Shown here in pieces: positions 1-5,010 of a stretch of DNA of 5,010 nt (positions are counted from its first letter, which is position 1; every line of letters begins with the position of its first letter). The position numbers and the translations under genes are program-made. Origin of the DNA: Acidobacteriaceae bacterium (GTDB taxonomy: Bacteria > Acidobacteriota > Terriglobia > Terriglobales > Acidobacteriaceae). The stretch is taken from NCBI GenBank assembly GCA_030040395.1, contig JASHTU010000127.1, positions 1 through 5,010 of the forward strand, read 5' to 3'. The notes beneath the pieces are model-generated. The model did no database searches. It was given only the letters and a program-made list of their open reading frames with translations, and was not told where the DNA came from.

Positions 1-249
1 CTCGACCCGGAAGAAATTCGGCCGGCGCTGAAAGGTTCGGCGCTGCTGGTCGATCTGGAGACCGACCAGCGGCTGGAAGTGATTCCGGATTATGTGAAGA
101 CCACCTACCGGGCGAAGCTGGACGCGCATATCGAGGATTTGCGTTCGCGCACGCGCGGGGCGGGAATGGATTATCAACTGCTGGTGACCAATCAACCTCT
201 GGATAAGGCGCTGCGCGAGTATTTGACGCTGCGGCAGGCGGGGAATTAA
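1..249 (+). CDS. DUF58 domain protein, C-terminal end only (5' end outside window)
   Basis: Frame 1 is open from the first base to TAA at 247-249 and gives the last 82 residues of a protein. The visible part is the typical C-terminal end of DUF58 proteins: a strand with Leu-Val-Asp-Leu-Glu after a GSALLVDLE stretch, a helix of the type YRAKLDAHIEDLRSR, then a GMDYQLLVTNQPLDKALREYL motif that ends in a short Arg/Leu-rich tail. In DUF58 proteins this segment is the last part of a VWA-like fold, so the lost N-terminal part should carry the VWA core and possibly membrane segments. DUF58 genes usually follow a MoxR-type AAA+ ATPase gene and precede VWA/BatA genes, and the next gene here fits that. 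The molecular role of DUF58 is not established; a partner or adaptor role for MoxR is inferred. The family call is fairly firm; no start, RBS or promoter is visible. Confidence 0.88.
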   Translation, partial: LDPEEIRPALKGSALLVDLETDQRLEVIPDYVKTTYRAKLDAHIEDLRSRTRGAGMDYQLLVTNQPLDKALREYLTLRQAGN

Positions 250-255
250 GGAGGT
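248..255 (+). promoter_or_regulatory. Strong Shine-Dalgarno for the BatA/VWA gene
   Basis: AAGGAGGT lies 6 nt before the GTG at 262 and is almost fully complementary to the 16S rRNA 3' end. It overlaps the TAA stop of the DUF58 gene (247-249). It decides the start: GTG at 262 is in the long reading frame at ideal spacing, and no in-frame ATG nearby has such a site. Overlap of the site with the upstream stop implies that ribosomes ending on the DUF58 gene can reinitiate here. Confidence 0.85.
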
Positions 256-261
256 CTGCAG

Positions 262-2307
262 GTGGGCTTTCTTGCGCCATGGTTTCTGGGCGGTTTGGCG
301 GCGCTGGGCGTGCCGGTGTTCGTACACCTGCTGCGCAAGCACGTGACCACGCCCAGGCCGGTGAGCTCGCTGATGTTCTTCGAGCGCGGGACGCAGAGCT
401 CGACGCGGCACCGGCGGCTGCGCTATCTGGTGCTGTTCGCGCTGCGCTTTGCCCTGGTGTTGCTCCTGGTGCTGGCGTTTGCGAATCCATTTGTGCGCAG
501 GGCGGCGGCGAACGCGAATGGGCGCCTGCTCGTGATCGCGCTGGACAATTCGTTCAGCATGCGGGCGGGGACACGTTTTGCGGACGCCAAGCAGCAGGCG
601 CTGGCGCTGCTGGCGGCCAAGCCGCACGCGCAGAAGGCAGAGATCATGGCGCTGGGCGGGCAGGTGGATCTGCTGACGCAGCCCATGGACGACGACGCGC
701 AACTGCACGCTGCGCTCGCGAGCATCGAGCCGGGCGACGGGCACGCGAATTTCGGCGATCTGGGCCGCGTGCTGCGCACCATGAGTGAGACTGCGCCGGG
801 GCCCATCGACCTGCATCTCTTTAGCGATATGCAGCGCAGCGCGACGCCGGCGAATTTTGCCGACATGGTGATGCCGGCCAACGTAACGCTGGTGCTGCAT
901 CCAGCGGCGAAGGGCGCGACGCCGCCGAACTGGACGGTGGAGAGTGTGAACGCGCCGGCGCAGTTGTCGGACCCGAAGGATCCCAAGCGGTCGCGCGTAG
1001 AGGCGGTGGTGGCGGGGTTCAACACGCCGACGGCGACGAAGACGGTTTCGCTGGTGGTGAACGGCAAAATCATGGCTGCCAAGAAAGTGAACGTGCCGGC
1101 CAACGGGCGCGCGACGGTGGAGTTTGCGCTGCTCAACGTGGGCTATGGATTCAATCGCTGCGCAGTGCGGATCGATGGCAGCGACGCGCTCGCGGCCGAT
1201 GACGCGAGCGTGTTTGCGGTGCGGCGATCGGATCCCGAGAGGTTGCTGTTTGTTCATGCGGGGAGCGACGTGCGCGCGGCGCTTTATTTCGACGCGGCGC
1301 TCCAATCGGCGGCGCAAGGAGCTTTCGTTTTGCAATCGTCAGCCGCCGAGCAGACGACCGATCTCGACCCCTCGCGGTTCGCCTTCGTGGTGCTGTCGGA
1401 TGCGGTATCGTTGCCGTCGATCTTCGAACACGCGCTGGCGCAGTATGTGACCAAGGGCGGCAGCGTGCTGATTGCGCTGGGCACTTCGGCGGCGCACCAT
1501 GCGCAGATTCCGCTGTGGGGCGGCGGCGTGAAGGATGTACACGATTACTCGCGCGGGGGCGATGCGGCCACGGTGGGGCAGGTGGATTTCAGTTATCCCG
1601 CGCTCGAACAGGCGCAGCCGGGCCGCGACAATGGCGGGTGGGCTGAGGTGAAGGTTTATTACGCGGCGGCTGTCGATCCGGGGCAGGCGCGCGTGGCGGC
1701 GCGGCTCAATGACGGCACGCCGCTGCTACTCGACAAGCAAATCGGCGAAGGGCACGTTTTGCTGTTCACGTCGGGGCTTGAGAATCTGACCAACGATCTG
1801 CCACTGCACCCGGTGTTTGTGGCGTTTGTGGATCGGACGGCGCGGTATCTCTCGGGCGACGAGCGGCTGAGCGGCTCGCGGCTGGTGGATTCGTATGTGC
1901 AACTGCGCGCGGCGCCGGAAGCGGGAGGCGCGTTGGGGAGCGTGGAAGTGATCGATCCCGAGGGACGGCGGCCGCTGACGCTGAGCGAAGCGCGGACGGC
2001 CGAAAGTTTCCGGCTCGAACGCGCGGGCTTTTATCAGATTCATTTCGCCAACGGACGGGACGCGGTGATCGGGGTGAATGCAGACCGGCGCGAATCGGAT
2101 TTGGCCCCGATGGCGGGAGACGTGCAGCAACTGTGGAGCGGCGGCTCCGGCGAGCGCGCAGCGCAGACGGCGGGCGCGGCGGCCGCTCAAGTGAAATACC
2201 AGCCGGTAAGTCTCTGGTGGTACGTGATGCTGCTTGCCCTGATCGTCGCCTTGGCGGAGACGGCCTTGGCCAGCGATTACATGGGCACACAGCGGGAGGA
2301 AGTATGA
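262..2307 (+). CDS. BatA-domain / VWA-like membrane protein with a C-terminal membrane anchor
   Basis: The gene encodes 681 residues from a GTG start. Residues 1-80 form a BatA-type N-terminus: a membrane segment at about 6-24, a basic loop (RKH, RHRRLR) likely in the cytoplasm, and a second segment at about 55-76. Residues 87-215 look like a VWA domain: the strand LLVIALDNSFS carries a complete DxSxS metal-site motif (D95, S97, S99), and a second strand ends in FSD (S188, D189). The usual MIDAS threonine is not evident; the matching loop near 160-166 reads HANFGDL. Residues about 225-320 resemble a beta-sandwich (Ig/CARDB-like). Residues about 328-530 form an alpha/beta region like the class I amidotransferase-like fold in related proteins (strands LLFVHAG, FAFVVLSD, GSVLIALG), with no catalytic triad that I can recognise. 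A last membrane segment lies at about 650-670, leaving a short acidic tail. Charge distribution places 77-649 in the periplasm (inference). The stop overlaps the next gene by 4 nt. Likely a scaffold or metal-dependent adhesion module in a MoxR/Bat envelope system; substrate unknown. Confidence 0.87.
   Translation: MGFLAPWFLGGLAALGVPVFVHLLRKHVTTPRPVSSLMFFERGTQSSTRHRRLRYLVLFALRFALVLLLVLAFANPFVRRAAANANGRLLVIALDNSFSMRAGTRFADAKQQALALLAAKPHAQKAEIMALGGQVDLLTQPMDDDAQLHAALASIEPGDGHANFGDLGRVLRTMSETAPGPIDLHLFSDMQRSATPANFADMVMPANVTLVLHPAAKGATPPNWTVESVNAPAQLSDPKDPKRSRVEAVVAGFNTPTATKTVSLVVNGKIMAAKKVNVPANGRATVEFALLNVGYGFNRCAVRIDGSDALAADDASVFAVRRSDPERLLFVHAGSDVRAALYFDAALQSAAQGAFVLQSSAAEQTTDLDPSRFAFVVLSDAVSLPSIFEHALAQYVTKGGSVLIALGTSAAHHAQIPLWGGGVKDVHDYSRGGDAATVGQVDFSYPALEQAQPGRDNGGWAEVKVYYAAAVDPGQARVAARLNDGTPLLLDKQIGEGHVLLFTSGLENLTNDLPLHPVFVAFVDRTARYLSGDERLSGSRLVDSYVQLRAAPEAGGALGSVEVIDPEGRRPLTLSEARTAESFRLERAGFYQIHFANGRDAVIGVNADRRESDLAPMAGDVQQLWSGGSGERAAQTAGAAAAQVKYQPVSLWWYVMLLALIVALAETALASDYMGTQREEV
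2294..2300 (+). promoter_or_regulatory. Shine-Dalgarno for the DUF4175-like gene
   Basis: GGGAGGA lies inside the last codons of the BatA/VWA gene, with only 3 nt between it and the ATG at 2304. The spacing is a little short but the match is good. With the ATGA overlap of stop and start (2304-2307), it supports ATG 2304 as the start and coupled translation of the two genes. Confidence 0.7.
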
Positions 2308-5010
2308 GCAACTCGAGCGAGCTCAATTCCTATATTGCGCGGCTGCAGAAGCGGCTGCGGCTGGGCGCGTGGCTGCGCGGCGCGGCCATTTTTGCCGGAA
2401 CCGCGCTCACCGTCACCGTGGCGCTGGTGCTGGCGCTCAACCACTTGGCGTTTCCCGCGCGGGGAGTGACCGTGGCGCGACTGACGATCTTGGTGGCGCT
2501 GGCAGCGGTGACCATCCTGGGGATTGCCCTGCCCGTGGTGCGCCTGACGCGGGCGCGGTCGGTGCGCGACGCGGAAGCGGCAAATCCCGAGTTGGAGCAA
2601 CGGTTGACGACTTTCGAGGAGCGCGCAAGCGAGGGCGATCCGTTTCTTGAATTGCTGGCCGCCGACACACTCAAGCGGACCCAGTATGCCGCGCCTTCGT
2701 CCATGGTCCCCGATAACCGCCTGTTTGCGCTGGGCGGCGCGGGGTTGGCCTGTCTCGCTGTGCTGGTGTGGATGATTGCGGCGGGGCCCGGTTATCTGGG
2801 TTACGGGGCTTCGCTGGTGTGGCTGGGGCCCAAGAAGAACGTCGCGCCGCTGTATTCGATCGTGGTGAAGCCGGGGAACGTGACCGTTCGCCGCAACAGC
2901 GATCAGTTGATTGTGGCGCGCGTGAAGGGCATGGTTCCCAATAAAGCGCAACTGTTCGCGCATTTCAAAAGTGCGGCGGGGTGGGAGCCTGTGACGATGC
3001 AGGCGACTGCGGACGCGGGCAGCGGGGCGACGTATCAATTTGTCTTAGCCGGGTTGCCGGAGAACGTGGAATATTACGTGGCGGCAGGGCCGCTGGTTTC
3101 GCCGCATTACCAGGTGCGGGTGGTGGACCTGCCTTCAGTGAAGGCGATTCAAGTGACGTATCACTATCCCAAGTGGACGGGGATGAAGCCGGTGACGGAG
3201 GAGCACTCAGGGGATCTGCGCGCGATTGAAGGTACGGACGCCGAGATCAAGCTCGAGATGGACCGGCCAATGAAGAACGGGCAGCTCACCCTGGCCGACG
3301 GCAAAACGATTCATCTGACCGCGGGCGTGGGCAACACCTACCAGGGCGCGATTCACATGGAAAAGGACGGAGCCTATCACGTGGCGGCCACCGACGAGGG
3401 CCAGCCGGTGCGGCTCTCGGAGGATTATTTCATTGCCACCGATAAGGCGCTGCCGCCGGAAATTTCGATCGACCGCCCCACCGGCGATTACCGCGCCAGC
3501 CCGATCGAAGAAGTGACGGTGGGGGTGAAGGCGGAGGACCAGTTTGGGCTGAAGGACATGCACCTGCATTACACGGTGAATGGCGGGCCGGACCACGATA
3601 TAAGCCTGCTGAAAACGCCGGAGGCGAAGAATGCGGACGGTTCTTATCTGCTTTCTCTGGAGAATTTCAAGCTGACGCCGGGCGATGTGATCAGCGTTTA
3701 CGCGACGGCCAAAGACGGAAACAGCCAGGCGCACACCGACATCTCGTTTATTCAGGTGGATCCGTTTGAGCGCGAGTTTTCGCAGTCGCAGCAGGCGGGC
3801 GGCGGCGGGGGCGGCGGTGGAGGCGGCGGAGGTAGCCAGACCGAGATTTCGAAGCGCGAAAAAGAGTTGATCGCCGCGACCTGGAAGCAGGAAAACGACA
3901 AGACCGCGACGGCGAAGGACGAGACGGCGCAGGCGCAGTTTTTGTCCGACGCGCAACAGAAGCTGCGCGACCAGGTGAACGCGCTTTCAGTGCGCATGGA
4001 GAGCCGGGACGTGGCCGAGGCAAACCAGGAGTTCAACGATTTCGACAAAGACATGCAGGCGGCAGCGGCGGCGATGGGGCCGTCGGCGGATAAGTTGAAA
4101 AGCATGGCGTGGAAGGATGCGATGCCGCTGGAACAAAAGGCGCTGCAGGCGCTGCTGCGCGCAGAGGCGACCTTCCGGCGGATCGAAGTAGCCTTCGGTC
4201 AGCGTGGAGGAGGCGGCGGAGGGGGTGGCGGCAATGCGGGCCGCGACCTGGCCAGTCTGTTCGACCTCGAATTGGATACGGAGAAAAATCAATACGAGAC
4301 CGCGCCCACGGCTTCACCCCAGGAACAGCGCGAGAAGAACGTGGAGGACGCGCTCGAGAAGCTGGATGCGCTAGCGAAGCGCCAGGAGGATTTAGCCAAT
4401 CAGCCGCAGAATCCGCAGCAAAGCTTCCAGGAGCGCTGGCAACAGGAGATGCTGCGGCGGGAAGCCGAACAATTGCAGCGCCAGATGGAGCAACTAGCCA
4501 GGAATGGAGCGCAGAGTCAGCAAGGTCAGCAGAGCGCGTCGGGCTCCTCGTCCCAGCAGCAAAATGGGCAACAACAGAATGGACAGCAACAGAGCGGGCA
4601 GCAACAGGGTGGGCAGCAACAAGCGGGGCAACAGCAAAGTGGCCAGCAGCAAGGAGGACAGCAGCAAGGAGGGCAGCAGAGCGCGTCGCAACAGAGCGGT
4701 GCGCAGGGGCAGCAAGGTCAGCAGAGTGCGTCGGGGTCGTCTTCATCGGGGCAAGGGAGCGCTGGGCAGCAGAGCGCGGGAATGCAAGGTGGCCAGCAGA
4801 ACGGCGGCCAGCTGAGCATGGGAGAGCGGAGCGGAGCGCAGGGGCAAAACGGCGCGCAGTCAGCACAGGGGCAAAACGGCCGGCAGTCTGCCGAGTCGGC
4901 TTCCCGCGAGTCGAGCGAGCAACGGATCGAGCAGGCGCTGAGCCGCCTGGAACAGGCGACCGAAGCCATGAAGCGCAGTGGCGCTCCTCAACAGGGCGCG
5001 GAGGCGGCGC
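2304..5010 (+). CDS. DUF4175-like large membrane protein with Gln/Gly-rich tail, 3' end outside window
   Basis: From ATG 2304 the frame stays open to the last base, giving 902 complete codons with no stop, so the C-terminus is missing. Layout: a basic amphipathic start (IARLQKRLRLGAWLR); membrane segments at about 26-47, 57-79 and 140-161; a charged loop at 80-139 with the helix VRDAEAANPELEQRLTTFEE, typical of this family; then beta-sandwich-like units at about 182-276, 277-380 and 386-487, including the pattern VKAIQVTYHYPKWTGM seen in DUF4175-type proteins. After VDPFEREF (486-492) comes a 12-Gly run (499-510), a charged helical part (512-634), a 9-Gly run (635-643), more helix (about 665-735, rich in E, K, Q, R), a Gln/Gly/Ser-rich segment (737-862) and a new helix (from about 865). 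By the positive-inside rule, everything after 161 is periplasmic. The gene overlaps the BatA/VWA stop, so both are probably made together. Function is unknown; an envelope scaffold or substrate-binding partner of the MoxR/Bat module is inference. The DUF4175 call rests on recalled family patterns. Confidence 0.85.
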   Translation, partial: MSNSSELNSYIARLQKRLRLGAWLRGAAIFAGTALTVTVALVLALNHLAFPARGVTVARLTILVALAAVTILGIALPVVRLTRARSVRDAEAANPELEQRLTTFEERASEGDPFLELLAADTLKRTQYAAPSSMVPDNRLFALGGAGLACLAVLVWMIAAGPGYLGYGASLVWLGPKKNVAPLYSIVVKPGNVTVRRNSDQLIVARVKGMVPNKAQLFAHFKSAAGWEPVTMQATADAGSGATYQFVLAGLPENVEYYVAAGPLVSPHYQVRVVDLPSVKAIQVTYHYPKWTGMKPVTEEHSGDLRAIEGTDAEIKLEMDRPMKNGQLTLADGKTIHLTAGVGNTYQGAIHMEKDGAYHVAATDEGQPVRLSEDYFIATDKALPPEISIDRPTGDYRASPIEEVTVGVKAEDQFGLKDMHLHYTVNGGPDHDISLLKTPEAKNADGSYLLSLENFKLTPGDVISVYATAKDGNSQAHTDISFIQVDPFEREFSQSQQAGGGGGGGGGGGGSQTEISKREKELIAATWKQENDKTATAKDETAQAQFLSDAQQKLRDQVNALSVRMESRDVAEANQEFNDFDKDMQAAAAAMGPSADKLKSMAWKDAMPLEQKALQALLRAEATFRRIEVAFGQRGGGGGGGGGNAGRDLASLFDLELDTEKNQYETAPTASPQEQREKNVEDALEKLDALAKRQEDLANQPQNPQQSFQERWQQEMLRREAEQLQRQMEQLARNGAQSQQGQQSASGSSSQQQNGQQQNGQQQSGQQQGGQQQAGQQQSGQQQGGQQQGGQQSASQQSGAQGQQGQQSASGSSSSGQGSAGQQSAGMQGGQQNGGQLSMGERSGAQGQNGAQSAQGQNGRQSAESASRESSEQRIEQALSRLEQATEAMKRSGAPQQGAEAA
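3798..3833 (+). repeat. Polyglycine tract, 12 Gly codons, in the DUF4175-like gene
   Basis: Twelve consecutive glycine codons (residues 499-510) follow QSQQA and precede SQTEISKREKEL. All four GGN codons occur (mostly GGC, with GGG, GGT and GGA), so it is not a pure trinucleotide run. It sits exactly where the beta-sandwich part ends and the charged helical part begins, so it reads as a flexible interdomain linker. Confidence 0.93.
4206..4232 (+). repeat. Second polyglycine tract, 9 Gly codons
   Basis: Nine consecutive glycine codons (residues 635-643) lie between a helix ending RRIEVAFGQR and the segment NAGRDLASLFDLELDTEKNQYET. Codons are mixed (GGA, GGC, GGG, GGT). It divides two helical, charged parts of the same protein and likely acts as a linker. 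Confidence 0.93.
4518..4553 (+). repeat. Direct repeat copy 1, encoding QQGQQSASGSSS
   Basis: This 36-bp block sits directly before the QQQXG array. It encodes the same 12 residues as 4710-4745. The first 26 bases match the second copy except at one position (AGC versus AGT), while the serine codons at the end differ. Confidence 0.88.
4554..4673 (+). repeat. Tandem array of eight 15-bp units coding QQQXG
   Basis: Eight perfect pentapeptides in a row (residues 751-790) with the fourth position N, N, S, G, A, S, G, G. CAG and CAA alternate irregularly and the Gly codon varies, so most units differ at silent positions; the last two units differ at one base of 15. The mixture suggests an old array kept for its protein sequence, with at least one recent unit duplication at its 3' end. 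Only 4 of the 120 bases are T on this strand. Copy-number change would alter the length by 5 residues without breaking the frame. Confidence 0.93.
4710..4745 (+). repeat. Direct repeat copy 2, encoding QQGQQSASGSSS
   Basis: Second copy of the 12-residue block, 192 bp after the first in the same frame. Together the copies flank the pentapeptide array and a short linker, which fits an internal duplication of a larger Q/G/S unit, followed by silent divergence in the serine run. Confidence 0.88.

Larger units (their letters stand above)
4512..4889 (+). repeat. Low-complexity Gln/Gly/Ser-rich segment, 126 codons
   Basis: Residues 737-862 consist almost only of Gln, Gly, Ser, Ala and Asn, with very few charged or aromatic residues, whereas the flanks are charged and helical. 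Three parts can be seen: a lead-in (4512-4553), a regular QQQXG array (4554-4673) and an irregular Q/G/S/A part (4674-4889). The last part contains a small repeat, QGQNG, at 4839-4853 and 4866-4880. The DNA stays open in this frame throughout. The segment is expected to be disordered or to self-associate; no enzymatic motif is present. Confidence 0.92.

Noticed and set aside
423..1136. Antisense frame of 237 codons inside the BatA/VWA gene
   Set aside because: Ser/Ala/Arg-rich shadow with no motif; the sense frame has the BatA and VWA motifs at this position.
2277..3038. Antisense frame of 253 codons across the start of the DUF4175-like gene
   Set aside because: Arg/His/Gln-rich low-quality composition typical of the reverse strand of GC-rich genes; it conflicts with the membrane segments and RBS seen on the sense strand.
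3207..3956. Antisense frame of 249 codons
   Set aside because: No recognisable domain, composition dominated by Arg, Val, Leu and His; it covers the beta-sandwich part and the polyglycine tract of the real gene.
4554..4673. Possible CRISPR array because of short regular repeats
   Set aside because: The unit is 15 bp with no spacers, in frame with a protein gene and coding a pentapeptide; there is no 23-37 bp repeat with unique spacers.
4494..4715. Antisense frame with LLLP/LLLS repeats that looks like a hydrophobic membrane peptide
   Set aside because: The Leu runs are simply the complement of CAG/CAA glutamine codons in the QQQXG array; there is no RBS and no independent support.
4504..4815. 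Plus-strand frame rich in Ser, Asn, Arg and Lys
   Set aside because: A frame-shifted reading of the same QQQXG repeats; its regularity comes entirely from the repeat in the real frame.
4033..4866. Antisense open frame of 277 codons over the Gln/Gly-rich segment
   Set aside because: Its composition (Ala, Ser, Arg, His, Pro-rich repeats) is the reverse complement of CAG/GCG-rich codons; it has no domain, and the sense strand carries a continuous family-like protein.

Overview
The window is a slice of one operon on the + strand, about 5 kb, GC-rich (low 60s % by eye, not computed), with strong use of GCG, CTG, GTG, CAG and GGC codons. It holds three consecutive protein genes and essentially no intergenic DNA: the 3' end of a DUF58-family gene (1-249), a complete BatA/von Willebrand factor A (VWA)-like membrane protein gene (262-2307), and the 5' part of a large DUF4175-like membrane protein gene (2304 to beyond 5010). 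Gene 2 starts with GTG 12 nt after gene 1 stops, behind a near-perfect Shine-Dalgarno. Genes 2 and 3 overlap by the 4 nt ATGA, a typical sign of translational coupling. No RNA gene, mobile element, CRISPR, terminator or internal promoter could be supported.

The order DUF58, then BatA/VWA, then a DUF4175-like protein matches the extended MoxR/Bat (aerotolerance-type) clusters, in which a MoxR AAA+ ATPase is normally encoded just before DUF58; that gene would lie upstream of this window. The gene content and the style of the BatA protein (N-terminal motif around MGFLAPWFLGG, then a cytoplasmic loop with SSLMFFE) look most like a soil Acidobacteriota (Terriglobia/Acidobacteriia) genome. This is recognition from memory, not a search; other Gram-negative phyla that carry such clusters (Planctomycetota, Verrucomicrobiota, Alphaproteobacteria) are not excluded.

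In the working model, DUF58 and the MoxR ATPase act on the cytoplasmic side, the BatA/VWA protein is anchored by three membrane segments with its VWA-like and alpha/beta domains in the periplasm, and the DUF4175-like protein has three N-terminal membrane segments followed by a periplasmic beta-sandwich stalk and a long helical, glycine- and glutamine-rich tail. The function of such clusters is generally described as chaperone-like or cell-envelope stress related; nothing in the sequence pins down a substrate.

The most unusual part is the 3' third of the window, 3798-4889. It codes for two polyglycine linkers, a 126-residue Gln/Gly/Ser-rich segment containing eight consecutive QQQXG pentapeptides, and a 12-residue motif repeated on either side of that array. 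This gene has no stop codon before the window ends, so its C-terminus is unseen.
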